Positions 12,711 to 20,758 are shown, counted from the stretch's first letter. The stretch is 21,734 nucleotides of DNA from Actinomycetota bacterium (GCA_019243975.1 JAFATL010000075.1:1-21734); one strand, 5' to 3'. Program-made: numbers and translations. Notes: generated by a model from the letters alone, not told the origin.

Positions 12711-14512
12711 GGCGTGCGTCCTCCGGGGATCACCGGCCCGTCGGGCAGCACCGGGTACTGCCCGAGGTTGAACCGGTTGCCCTGGATCTGCACGTAGGTG
12801 CCGGGCTTGCCGTTGTACGACGACGCCCGGTGCTTGTCCCAGTAGACGATGCGCGTGTCCTGGGTCCACTGCCAATCGTTGGGGAGGAAGCCGAGCAGCG
12901 GCAGGCCGGTCGCGCCCCCGCCGACAGTGCCCATCTTGGGCGCCTGCGCCTGCATGTTCTGGGGCGTGAGGTTGGGCCCGGTGTTCTCGATGAGATTCGC
13001 CATCATCGAGTAGTGACGCGCCAGCGCGGTGGCCTCGACGGCCGTGATGCCTTGCAGGTCGGTACCCCCGCCCGCCTTGAACACGCGCAGCCCTTCGTTG
13101 TTGGCCTGCGGCTCGTGTGGGCCTTCGGTCGACAACCCGAAGGCGAGGTCGTACTCACAGCCTTTGGCCGGCGTGGGACAGCCCAGCGAAGGTTGGCCGC
13201 CGCTGTCCTCGTAGGACTGACCGGTCGTGTCGTAGTCCATGTTCTGGTCGCTGGCGATGACGTTCTCTGGGTAGTAGTTGTTCTGCTGCTCGCCCTCGAA
13301 GAGGAACGCGGGGGCGACCGCGTCACACAGGCACAGCACCGTCGTCGCCGGGTTTTGCGGGGTGTCCATGGCCGAGATGCCGGCCTGCACCTGCTGGGCG
13401 GCGGTGTTGATGTTCTGGTCGTAGAAGTAGGTGTGCCAGATGTGGTCGCCGCAGTACTTCTGCAGCGCCGGATCGAGGATCTTCTTGACCGTGTCCTCGT
13501 TGTCGGGGTCGTTGGTGCTGATGACGCCGAGGCGACGGGCCTGCCCGTTGAAGTTCTGCGCCGGGTTGCCGGTCTCCGCGTACTTCACCTTGCGCGCCGG
13601 CACGTTGACACTCGACATCTGGTTGCACCACCACTGGGCGAACGCCGTCTCGACGCGCGTCGAGCTCTCACCCGTGCTGTAGAAGTACGGCGCGTTGGCG
13701 TTCGAGAACTCGTCGCTGAAGCCGTCGCCGCCCACGCCGATGGTCTTCTTGCGCGCCAGCTCGGCGTAGCAGGCCGAACACAGCGTTGTGTTCCAGAAGA
13801 CCATATACGGGTGGTACGAGTCGACGATCTTGTCCATTTCAGGGATGAGGCAGCTGTACGCCGGCGGCACGCTCTGGCACTGGCCCTGGTAGGTGACGAT
13901 GTGCACCTTGCGGCCGTACAGCACGTAGTACTTGTTGATGAAGGCCTCCATGGCCTTGTCGAAGTTCTGCGCCTGCGAGTAGGTGACGAGGGTGCCTTCG
14001 GCTTGGAGGATGGCGTTGACCTCGGCGCCGTAGTCGGTCACGTAGTCGAGGATCGTGATCGTGTCCTTGGTGACGCCCTGGTACGTCGCCCCGCCGTTGC
14101 TGGCGAACGAGCCACCCGGCGTGCCCGGCACGCACGGCGGCGCCCACCACGCGATGGCGGGGTCGTACTGGCGACCGTTCTTGCAGTGCGACGTGTCGCC
14201 ACTGGTGGACGCGCCCGGCGGCAACGCGGCCGAGCCGCGCCCGCCTGCGACGCCCGACGTCCCGCTGCCGCCGGCGACGCCTGTGGCCCCGCCGCTCGCG
14301 GTTCCGGTGCCGCCGGCCGTGAGGTCGGTGCCACTGCCCCCCGCCGCTGACGTCCCGCCACCGCCGCCGACCACCCCGGTCGTGCCGTCACCGGCGGCCA
14401 ACGCGGTGCCGCCCCTCCCGGCCGTGGAAGGGGCGGCGACGATGATCAGCAGCTGGACGGCCAACGCCAAGGCCAGTGGCGCGTACCGGCGGGCCAGCGT
14501 CGATCGGTTCAT
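12707..14512 (-). CDS. Extracellular substrate-binding protein of the branched-chain-type importer, Gly-rich tether, cysteine-rich
   Basis: A 601-residue exported type I periplasmic-binding-like protein. Residues 1-40 are a signal sequence or uncleaved anchor (MNRSTLARRY, then a long hydrophobic core); there is no lipobox cysteine. Residues 41-100 are Gly/Thr/Ser/Ala low complexity. The ligand-binding part starts near residue 140 with TYQGVTKDTITILDYVTDYG, the usual entry into LivK-like domains, and runs to the C-terminus. I count 12 cysteines, all after the tether (for example TLCSACY, VLCLCD, GCPTPAKGCEY), suggesting several disulfides. The ribosome site (GAGGGGG) is 5-6 nt before the ATG. 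First gene of the importer operon. The ligand cannot be read from the sequence; amino acids, amides, and aromatic or short-chain acids are all known for this family. Confidence 0.85.
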   Translation of the reverse strand: MNRSTLARRYAPLALALAVQLLIIVAAPSTAGRGGTALAAGDGTTGVVGGGGGTSAAGGSGTDLTAGGTGTASGGATGVAGGSGTSGVAGGRGSAALPPGASTSGDTSHCKNGRQYDPAIAWWAPPCVPGTPGGSFASNGGATYQGVTKDTITILDYVTDYGAEVNAILQAEGTLVTYSQAQNFDKAMEAFINKYYVLYGRKVHIVTYQGQCQSVPPAYSCLIPEMDKIVDSYHPYMVFWNTTLCSACYAELARKKTIGVGGDGFSDEFSNANAPYFYSTGESSTRVETAFAQWWCNQMSSVNVPARKVKYAETGNPAQNFNGQARRLGVISTNDPDNEDTVKKILDPALQKYCGDHIWHTYFYDQNINTAAQQVQAGISAMDTPQNPATTVLCLCDAVAPAFLFEGEQQNNYYPENVIASDQNMDYDTTGQSYEDSGGQPSLGCPTPAKGCEYDLAFGLSTEGPHEPQANNEGLRVFKAGGGTDLQGITAVEATALARHYSMMANLIENTGPNLTPQNMQAQAPKMGTVGGGATGLPLLGFLPNDWQWTQDTRIVYWDKHRASSYNGKPGTYVQIQGNRFNLGQYPVLPDGPVIPGGRTP

Positions 14513-14577
14513 GCAAACCCCCTCACCCAGGTGTCCGGAATGTGGCTCTCGTCACAATCCGCGGTGATTGGGTTCGC

Positions 14578-14605
14578 CGCCGGGGAGGGTGATCCCTCCC
14601 CGGCG
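14578..14605 (-). terminator. Strong hairpin after the aldehyde dehydrogenase gene
   Basis: The arm cgccggggaggg (14578-14589) is exactly complementary to ccctccccggcg (14594-14605), a 12-bp GC-rich stem with a TGAT loop. It starts 16 nt after the aldehyde dehydrogenase stop and precedes the importer operon. There is no T-tract on the distal side, as is common for actinobacterial hairpin terminators. It probably insulates the importer from read-through. Confidence 0.65.
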
Positions 14606-14621
14606 AGATGAAGCGGGACGG

Positions 14622-16040
14622 CTAGAGCTGCAGGCTCTTGGTCTCGAGGAACTCCTCGAGACCGAACTTGCCGAGCTCGCGGCCGCTGCCCGACTGCTTG
14701 TAGCCACCGAACGGCGCCAGCGGGTTGAAGGCGCCGCCGTTGACCTCGACCTGACCCGTGCGCAGCTGGCGGGCGATGGCCTTGGCCTTCTCCGCGTCAC
14801 CCGACCACACACCACCGGCGAGGCCGTACATGGTGTCGTTGGCGACGGCGACGGCTTCCTCTTCGCTGTCGACCGGGATGATCGACAGCACGGGGCCGAA
14901 GATCTCTTCCTGGGCGATCGTCATGTCGTTGCGCACGTCGGAGAACACGGTCGGGCGCACGAAGAAGCCCTTCTCCAGACCGTCGGGCGCCTCGGCGCCA
15001 CCGGTGAGGAGCTTGGCGCCCTCCTCGACGCCCTTCTGGATGTAGCCGCGCACGCGCTCGCGCTGGGCCGCCGACACCAGGGGGCCGATGCGGGCGTCGC
15101 CGCCCATCGGGTCGCCGGGCGTGTAGGTCTCGGCTGCCTTCACGGCGATGTCTTCCACCTCGGCCAGCTTCGACCGGGGGACGATCATGCGGGTGAGGGC
15201 GCTGCACGTCTGGCCCGAGTTGAGGAACGCCTTGCCCACGCCGTCGGTGACGGCCTGCTCGAAGTTGGCGTCCTCGAGAATGATGTTGGGCGACTTGCCG
15301 CCGAGCTCGAGCGAGACCTTCTTGACGGTGGCGGCGGCGAGCTCGCTGACGCGGCGGCCGGCGCGGGTGGAGCCGGTGAAGCTGATCATGTCGACGTCGG
15401 GGTGCGACGCGATGGCCTCACCGACCACCGGGCCGGTGCCGGTGACAAGGTTGAACACGCCGGCGGGCAGGCCCACCTCGTCGATGATCTCGGCCAGGAT
15501 GAACGCGTTGAGCGGCGCCACCTCGCTCGGCTTGAGCACGACGGTGCAGCCGGCAGCCAGGGCGGGCGCCACCTTGGCGGCGATCTGGTGCAACGGGTAG
15601 TTCCACGGCGTGATGCAGCCGACGACGCCGGCGGGCTCACGCACCACCAGCGAGCTGCCGACCTGTTCCTCGAACGGGAAGCTGTCGAGGATGCCCTGCA
15701 TGCTGCCGAAGGTCATGGTCGGCAGGCCGGCCTGGATCAGCATCGACAGGTTGAGAGGCATGCCCACTTCCTGGGCCACCACGTTGGCGATGTCCATGGT
15801 GCGGGCGGACAGGCCCTCGGTGATGCGCTGGAGGTACTTCCCGCGCTCCTCCACCGACGTCTGCGACCACGACTCGAACGCGGCCTTGGCTGCCTTGGCG
15901 GCCTTGTCGACGTCTTCGGCCGTCCCCTCGGGGATCGTGCCCATGACTTCTTCGGTCGTCGAGTTGATGACGTCGATGGTGCCGGTTCCGGTGGACGCCA
16001 CCCAGGCGCCGTCGATGTACAGCTTGTCCCGGTTCTGCAT
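14622..16040 (-). CDS. NAD(P)-dependent aldehyde dehydrogenase
   Basis: A 472-residue cytoplasmic aldehyde dehydrogenase, full length for the superfamily, oxidising an aldehyde to the acid with NAD(P). Landmarks: ITPWNYPLHQIAAKVAPALAAG (143-164) with Asn147, VLKPSEVAPLNA (168-179) with cofactor-binding Lys170, FTGSTRAGRR (221-230), the general base Glu245 in SLELGGKSPNII, and nucleophile Cys279 in NSGQTCSALTR. The C-terminal FGGYKQSGSGRELGKFGLEEFLETK is typical. A good ribosome site (GTGGAGG, 5 nt) precedes the ATG at 16040. It is a single-gene unit ending in a hairpin. The substrate cannot be assigned; its position between a carboxylate-type importer and a beta-oxidation pair suggests it feeds acids into CoA metabolism. 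Confidence 0.93.
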   Translation of the reverse strand: MQNRDKLYIDGAWVASTGTGTIDVINSTTEEVMGTIPEGTAEDVDKAAKAAKAAFESWSQTSVEERGKYLQRITEGLSARTMDIANVVAQEVGMPLNLSMLIQAGLPTMTFGSMQGILDSFPFEEQVGSSLVVREPAGVVGCITPWNYPLHQIAAKVAPALAAGCTVVLKPSEVAPLNAFILAEIIDEVGLPAGVFNLVTGTGPVVGEAIASHPDVDMISFTGSTRAGRRVSELAAATVKKVSLELGGKSPNIILEDANFEQAVTDGVGKAFLNSGQTCSALTRMIVPRSKLAEVEDIAVKAAETYTPGDPMGGDARIGPLVSAAQRERVRGYIQKGVEEGAKLLTGGAEAPDGLEKGFFVRPTVFSDVRNDMTIAQEEIFGPVLSIIPVDSEEEAVAVANDTMYGLAGGVWSGDAEKAKAIARQLRTGQVEVNGGAFNPLAPFGGYKQSGSGRELGKFGLEEFLETKSLQL

Positions 16041-16173
16041 ACAGCCTCCACTTTCCGGTGAATTTCGAAAGGATCTGTGCCGAGGTTATCCCTGAGACAG
16101 TTCGTTTGACCTATTGGACTATGGCCCGCCCCTGCCGAACTGAACCGCAGCGGGCGAAACGGTCAGGAGAACC
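16041..16173. promoter_or_regulatory. Divergent intergenic region between aldehyde dehydrogenase and flp pilin
   Basis: The 133-bp gap must hold both promoters. Leftward, GTGGAGG is the dehydrogenase ribosome site. Rightward, AGGAG (16165-16169) is 4 nt before the pilin ATG. A TTGACC (16106-16111) could be a -35 for the pilin, but no matching -10 is convincing. The pilin leader can form a bulged hairpin from 16127-16135 (cgcccctgc) and 16147-16156 (gcagcgggcg). It matches no riboswitch I recognise. Confidence 0.4.
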
Positions 16174-16359
16174 ATGCTTCAGGTGGTGCAGTACATACAG
16201 GCCCGGATCGGGCTCAACGAGCGGGGCGCCAGCCTGGTCGAGTACGCGCTTTTGGTGGCGCTGATTGCAATGGTGTGCCTGGTGGCCATCACCTATTTCG
16301 GTTCGTCGACGGGCCACAACCTCAGCACGTCGGGCAGCAAGATCGTCAACGCCGGCTAG
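16174..16359 (+). CDS. Flp-type (type IVb) prepilin
   Basis: A 61-residue pilin precursor. The sequence LNERGASLVEYALLVALIAM contains the prepilin peptidase site: cleavage after Gly18 gives a mature protein starting ASLVEY, with the conserved Glu at +5 (Glu23) and Tyr at +6 (Tyr24) of Flp pilins. The hydrophobic helix runs to about residue 41 and is followed by a short Ser/Gly-rich tail. Flp pilins build Tad pili for adhesion and need a TadV peptidase, the TadA ATPase and TadB/C. None is in the window, so the gene is isolated here. A clear AGGAG ribosome site supports the start. It ends 4 bp from the convergent acyl-CoA dehydrogenase stop. Confidence 0.88.
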   Translation: MLQVVQYIQARIGLNERGASLVEYALLVALIAMVCLVAITYFGSSTGHNLSTSGSKIVNAG

Positions 16360-16363
16360 GCAG

Positions 16364-17608
16364 CTACTTCCTCCCGAAGCCGAACAACTGCTGCGCGACT
16401 TTGCGCATCTGGATCTCCTCGGAGCCCTCGGTGATGCGGTACCGGCGGTGGTGCCGGTAGATGTGCTCGAACGGCATGTGCCGGCTGTAGCCCACGCCAC
16501 CACACGTCTGCATGGCCCGGTCGGCCGCCTCGCACGCCAGCCGGTTGGCGCGGTAGTTGCACATGGCCACCAGGTGGGTGACCTCCATGTGGTGGTGCGT
16601 GTCCATGGCCGCCGCGGTTGACCGCACCAGCTGGCGCAGCATGGCCGCTTCGGTGTGCAGCTCGACGAGCGGGAACTGGATGCCCTGGTTCGTCGACAGG
16701 CGCTTCCCCCACGTGATGCGGGAGTTGGCGTAGGCGACGGCCTCGTTGATGCAGAACTGCGCCGCGCCCAGTGACGACGCCGCTTGGCGGATGCGGTTCT
16801 CGTGCACGAAGTGCTGGGCGAGTTCGAGACCGTGGTCGAGACGCCCGAACAGCGCGTCGCTGCCCACCCGCACGTCGGTCATAGTGACCTCGGCGTGGTC
16901 GGTGGGCATGTTGAACGTCCACCAGAAGAAGTCGACGTTGAACCCGTCGGCATCGGTCGGCACGAGGAAGGCGGAGATGCCGACGGGCTCACCGGGGTTG
17001 CCCGACGTACGGGCGAACACGATGTCGTGGGTGGCGTGGTGCAGGCCGGAGTTGAAGCGCTTCTTGCCGGTGATCACCCACTCGTCGCCGTCGGGCGTCG
17101 CCGTGGTCTCCATGTAGGTGGCGTCGCTGCCGTGGTTGGGCTCGGTGAGGCCGAACGCCAGCCGGCGCGTGCCGTCGAGGAAGCCCGGCATCCAGTCCTT
17201 CTTCTGCTGCTCGGTGCCGAAGTCGCGCATCATCAACACAGTCGGGAAGTTGCCCACGATCGAGCTCTCGTTCTGCAGGTCGTTGTGCAGCCCCAGGCCC
17301 TTGGTTGCCAGGTGCTCGCGGATGATCGCCATCTCCAGGTTCGAGGCGTTGCGGCCGCCGTACTCCTCGGGCAGCGCCAGCCGCAGCCAGCCCGCGCTGT
17401 TCGCCCGCCGGCGCATCTCGCCGAGCAGCTCCTCCCACTCCTTGCGCGGCGTGCCGCCCGCTTCGAAGTCGGTGCGGGCCCACTCCCGGCGATGGTCGAA
17501 GAAGCGGATGTTGTCGTTCTCGTTCTCCAGCGGCTTGATCTCGGCCTCGATGAACGCGTCGAGGTCGTCGAGCGTCTGCTGGATGTCGGCGGGGATCTCG
17601 AAGTCCAT
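16364..17608 (-). CDS. Acyl-CoA dehydrogenase
   Basis: A 414-residue FAD-dependent acyl-CoA dehydrogenase catalysing alpha,beta-desaturation of an acyl-CoA in the cytoplasm. Landmarks: an N-terminal helical domain with ALPEEYGG, then FGLTEPNHGSDATYMET (FAD/substrate loop), WVITGKKRFNSG, the C-terminal helical domain with NSRITWGKRLSTNQGIQFPL, QTCGGVGYSRHMPFEHIYR, and RITEGSEEIQMRKVAQQL, where Glu394 is at the catalytic-base position of MCAD-type enzymes. The start at MDFEIPADIQQ is supported by a TAGGAG ribosome site 9 nt upstream that overlaps the hydratase stop. The open frame upstream is an off-frame reading of the hydratase gene. It is second in a two-gene operon with the enoyl-CoA hydratase: desaturation and hydration, successive steps of beta-oxidation. 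Confidence 0.93.
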   Translation of the reverse strand: MDFEIPADIQQTLDDLDAFIEAEIKPLENENDNIRFFDHRREWARTDFEAGGTPRKEWEELLGEMRRRANSAGWLRLALPEEYGGRNASNLEMAIIREHLATKGLGLHNDLQNESSIVGNFPTVLMMRDFGTEQQKKDWMPGFLDGTRRLAFGLTEPNHGSDATYMETTATPDGDEWVITGKKRFNSGLHHATHDIVFARTSGNPGEPVGISAFLVPTDADGFNVDFFWWTFNMPTDHAEVTMTDVRVGSDALFGRLDHGLELAQHFVHENRIRQAASSLGAAQFCINEAVAYANSRITWGKRLSTNQGIQFPLVELHTEAAMLRQLVRSTAAAMDTHHHMEVTHLVAMCNYRANRLACEAADRAMQTCGGVGYSRHMPFEHIYRHHRRYRITEGSEEIQMRKVAQQLFGFGRK

Positions 17609-17622
17609 GTACTTGTCTGCTC

Positions 17623-18399
17623 CTAACGGCCCACGTAGACGGGCGGGCGCTTCTCGAGGAACGAACGCACGCCCTCGCGGTGGTCTTCGGTCTTGAACAG
17701 CTCGGTCAGCGACGTCGACACCCAGCGGCCCAGCGACGTCCAGTCGGGGTCGAGGGCCTCGCGCAGGCCCTCTTTGATCTTGCGCACCGCGAGCGGCGGG
17801 TTGGCGGCGATGCGCTGCGCCAGCCCGAGGGCGGTCGGCAGCAGTTCGTCGTGCGCGACCACGCGGCTGACGAGACCGATCTCCTTGGCGCGAGCCGCGT
17901 CGATCACCTCGCCCGTGAACAGCAGCTCGGCCGCCGTCTCCCGCCCGACGAGGTGGGCCAGCCGGCCGATGCCGGCCACGTCGCTGCACAGGCCGCGCAG
18001 CACGAACAGCTCGCCGAACTTCGCCTTCTCCGACGCCACTCGGATGTCGGCCATCACTGCCAGCTCCATACCCCACCCGACGGCCGCGCCGTTGACCGCG
18101 GCGACGACCGGCACGTCAGTGGTGAGGAGGGCCTCGGCCGCGGGCGTGATCCGGGGCTCCACCATCACGGGGGCGGCCGTGCGTTCGCCCCCGCCCATCA
18201 CCGCCCGCACGTCGTCACCCGAGCAGAACGCCGGGTCGGCACCCGTGATCACCAGGCACCGGGCCGTGGTGTCGCGCACGGCCGCCTCGAGCTCGGCGTA
18301 GGTCTGGTGGGTGAGGGCGTTGCGCACCTCGGGGCGATTGATGGTGACGACGTCGACCTCGCCGTCTCGCCGGATCTCGATCTCGCTCACGCCGGACAT
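17623..18399 (-). CDS. Enoyl-CoA hydratase/isomerase (crotonase) family protein
   Basis: A 258-residue crotonase. Landmarks: VVTINRPEVRNAL (17-29), the oxyanion-hole segments PAFCSGDDV (56-64) and AAVNGAAVGWGMELAVMADIR (100-120), FGELFVLRGLCSDVAGIGRL (128-147), and C-terminal FLEKRPPVYVG. Glu112 is at the first catalytic glutamate position of hydratases; the second glutamate position is not conserved, while Asp140 lies in the GxxPD/E segment. It is therefore closer to a hydratase than the crotonase at 527-1378, though the exact reaction is uncertain. ATG at 18399 is preferred (GGAG 8 nt upstream); an in-frame start at 18483 would overlap the divergent gene and adds a non-family arginine-rich leader. 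It is first in an operon with the acyl-CoA dehydrogenase (14-nt gap). Confidence 0.88.
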   Translation of the reverse strand: MSGVSEIEIRRDGEVDVVTINRPEVRNALTHQTYAELEAAVRDTTARCLVITGADPAFCSGDDVRAVMGGGERTAAPVMVEPRITPAAEALLTTDVPVVAAVNGAAVGWGMELAVMADIRVASEKAKFGELFVLRGLCSDVAGIGRLAHLVGRETAAELLFTGEVIDAARAKEIGLVSRVVAHDELLPTALGLAQRIAANPPLAVRKIKEGLREALDPDWTSLGRWVSTSLTELFKTEDHREGVRSFLEKRPPVYVGR

Positions 18400-18461
18400 C
18401 TTGACGACTCCGGCGCGGCGGCGCCGCCCCATGCCAGACTCGCCGCCGAGGGAACCACGGA

Positions 18462-20612
18462 ATGGTCGAAACGGCGCACGCAACTCTCGTCGACCGCACC
18501 GACGAGCTCGCTGACTTGCTCGCGGCCGTGCGCCAGTCGCCGCTGGTGACGATGACGGGCCCGGGCGGCGTTGGCAAGACGTCGCTGGCCTGGGCCGTGG
18601 CGTCCGATCGGCAGGGCGGGTCGGGCGAGCGGTCGTGGTGGGTGGAGCTGGCGGCGGCCGACGGCACCGGCATCGCCGACGCCGTCGCCGGGGTCGTCGG
18701 AGACACCCACGCCGCGAGCAGCGTGGTGGACGCGCTGAGCGAAGCGCTCGCGGGTTCCCCCGCCCTCCTCGTGCTCGACAACTGCGACCACGTGGTCGAA
18801 CCGGTGGCGGCGCTGGTCGACGTGCTGCTGTCGCGGTGCCCCGCGCTGCACGTGCTCGCGACCTCGCGGGTACCTCTCGGCCACGCCAGTGAATACGTGT
18901 ACCCCTTGGCGCCCATGCTTCCGCCGGTCGACGGTGCGGACCTGGCCGCCATCGAAGCCAGCCCGGCCGTCGAGTTGTTCGCCACCCGCGCCCGAGCCGT
19001 CAGCCCGTTGTTCCGGCTGACCGCCACCAACGCGGCTGCCGTCGCCGACATCTGCCGTCATCTCGACGGCCTGCCGCTGGCGATCGAGCTGGCCGCCGCC
19101 CGCGTGCACACCATCGCGCCCGGCGACATCGCCCAGCACCTCGACGATCGGTTGCAACTGCTGCGCAAGGCCTCCTTCCACCGGTCGGGCCGGCATCTCA
19201 GTCTGGCCAAGGCGCTCAGTTGGTCCTACGAGCTGCTGACCGGCGACGAGCAGCGGGCGTTCGACCGTCTCTCGGTCTTCGCCGGGAGCTTCGGCGAGGA
19301 CGCGGCTGCTGCCATCACCGGCATCGACGACCGCCGCCAGCTGACCGAGCTGTTCCGGGTGCTCGTGGCGCGGTCGATGGTCGCGGTCGACCTCGACATC
19401 CCCGAACGGCGCTATCGGGTGCTGGACTCGCTGCGGGAGTTCGGCGAGCGCAACCTGCTGGCCGGCGACGACACCAAGCCTGCGTTCGACGCGCTGCGCA
19501 CCCACTACCTCGCCTTGGTCGAGCAGGCCGCCGTCGGCCTGCAAGGGCCCGATGAGGCGCGCTGGGTGGGCGTGCTGCAACGCGACTTGCCCAACGTCCG
19601 CACCGTGTTCACGCGCGCGGTCAAGACGATCGACGTCGACACGGCGCTGCGACTGGTTGTGGGCCTGTTCGACTTCGCCTTTCACCGCATGCGGCGCGAG
19701 GTCGGCACCTGGGCGGAGGAAGCGATCGCCCTGCCCGGCGCCACCGTGCACCACCTCTACGGCAAGGCCGCCGGCGTCGCTGGCTATCTCGCGTGGCAGC
19801 GAGGCGCGACCGACGAGGCGTTGGCGTTCACCGAGCGGGCCGTCGCCCACTCCCCCTCCTGGATCGCCTACGACAGCTTGGGCACCATCGAGCTGTTCCG
19901 CGGTCGCGTCGACCGGGCGCTGCCCGCGTACTCACGTGCCGCCAGCGTCGCCGCCGCCGACAAGAACGACTTCCTGCGCTCGATCGCCACCGCCCAGCTC
20001 GGCTTCGCCCACGTGTTCGCAGGCACCGGCGACGCCGCGCCCTTGACGGCAGACGCTGACGCGGCAGCCCGCGCCATCGGGAACCCGACCGCGGTGGCCT
20101 TCGCCAGCTTCACCATCGGCACGGCCCTGTTCGACGGCGACCCGCCCCGTGCGGTGGAGGCGCTGGAGCATGCGGTCGAGCTGGCCGCCGGCGTCGACAA
20201 CCGCATCACGCTCGGCGCCGCCGCCACGACGCTCGAGGAGCTGCGCGCCAAGCTCGGGATCCGGTCGCTCGCGGAGGACCTCGACGCCGCCTTGTCGCAG
20301 GTGGAGAACTGGCTGTCGCTCGGGAACGCGCCCAACGTGTGGCTGACGGTGCGTCGTATCGCCCGCACGTTCGTCGCCCTCGAGCAGTACGAGGCCGCCG
20401 CGTTGGCGTTCGGCGCCGAAGCAGCGGCCGAGTCGAAGCTGCCGCTGCGCGTCCGCGAGGGAGACCGGTACTCGGTCGCGATCGCCCGCACGCGTGAGGC
20501 GTTGGGCACCGAGGGTTACGCCCATCACGCGGCGCGTGGCGCCTCGTTGTCGCCCGACGCCCTGCTCACCGAGCTCCGCATCGCCGCTGCCGGCTCACAG
20601 TCCCAGAGGTAG
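18462..20612 (+). CDS. STAND (AfsR/MalT-like) NTPase without a recognisable output domain
   Basis: A 716-residue signal-transduction ATPase. Walker A TGPGGVGKTSLA (32-43), Walker B ALLVLDNCDHV (101-111), sensor-like VLATSR (131-136), then CRHLDGLPLAIELAAARVH (198-216), the GLPL motif of NB-ARC/STAND proteins, and a winged-helix-like region (LSWSYELLTGDEQRAFDRLSVFAGSF). From about residue 360 the protein is helical with weak TPR-like repeats (for example GYLAWQRGATDEALAFTERA), expected to bind a ligand or partner. Actinobacterial relatives usually carry an adenylate cyclase or SARP domain in front or a LuxR HTH behind; the sequence opens directly with HATLVDRTDELADL and ends without an HTH. 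It is divergent from the hydratase-dehydrogenase operon with 62 bp between starts, so it is a candidate regulator of that operon through a separate DNA-binding partner. Confidence 0.85.
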   Translation: MVETAHATLVDRTDELADLLAAVRQSPLVTMTGPGGVGKTSLAWAVASDRQGGSGERSWWVELAAADGTGIADAVAGVVGDTHAASSVVDALSEALAGSPALLVLDNCDHVVEPVAALVDVLLSRCPALHVLATSRVPLGHASEYVYPLAPMLPPVDGADLAAIEASPAVELFATRARAVSPLFRLTATNAAAVADICRHLDGLPLAIELAAARVHTIAPGDIAQHLDDRLQLLRKASFHRSGRHLSLAKALSWSYELLTGDEQRAFDRLSVFAGSFGEDAAAAITGIDDRRQLTELFRVLVARSMVAVDLDIPERRYRVLDSLREFGERNLLAGDDTKPAFDALRTHYLALVEQAAVGLQGPDEARWVGVLQRDLPNVRTVFTRAVKTIDVDTALRLVVGLFDFAFHRMRREVGTWAEEAIALPGATVHHLYGKAAGVAGYLAWQRGATDEALAFTERAVAHSPSWIAYDSLGTIELFRGRVDRALPAYSRAASVAAADKNDFLRSIATAQLGFAHVFAGTGDAAPLTADADAAARAIGNPTAVAFASFTIGTALFDGDPPRAVEALEHAVELAAGVDNRITLGAAATTLEELRAKLGIRSLAEDLDAALSQVENWLSLGNAPNVWLTVRRIARTFVALEQYEAAALAFGAEAAAESKLPLRVREGDRYSVAIARTREALGTEGYAHHAARGASLSPDALLTELRIAAAGSQSQR

Positions 20613-20624
20613 CGATCTTTGAAG

Positions 20625-20651
20625 ACTTATCGACCTCACAGGTCGATAAGT
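20625..20651. terminator. Bidirectional hairpin between the STAND ATPase and tRNA-Val
   Basis: The arm acttatcgacct (20625-20636) is exactly complementary to aggtcgataagt (20640-20651) with a 3-nt loop, lying between convergent genes. The stem is unusually AT-rich for this window and there is no U-tract beyond it. Termination in both directions is the simplest reading. Confidence 0.6.
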
Positions 20652-20670
20652 GCTCACGGAACGCGAAGGT

Positions 20671-20747
20671 TGGTGGGCGTAACTGGATTTGAACCAGTGA
20701 CCCCCGCCGTGTGAAGGCGGTGCTCTGCCGGACTGAGCCATACGCCC
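20671..20747 (-). tRNA. tRNA-Val (anticodon CAC), CCA encoded
   Basis: The minus strand folds as a complete cloverleaf. The acceptor GGGCGTA pairs with TACGCCC. The D stem is GCTC/GAGC. The anticodon stem CCGCC/GGCGG encloses TTCACAC, giving anticodon CAC (reads GTG). The T arm is ACTGG/CCAGT with loop TTCAAAT. The discriminator is A, followed by a genomic CCA (20671-20673). The body is 74 nt without CCA. The variable loop is short. Confidence 0.95.
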
Positions 20748-20758
20748 CGGACCGGGAG

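Noticed and set aside
16127..16156. Leader hairpin before the flp gene as a riboswitch such as the c-di-GMP type
   Set aside because: Only one bulged stem is visible, and none of the conserved GEMM or other riboswitch sequence blocks is present.
18417..18428. Palindrome ggcggcgccgcc between the divergent hydratase and STAND genes as an operator
   Set aside because: It is composed only of G and C in a GC-rich region and is likely by chance; there are no supporting repeats.
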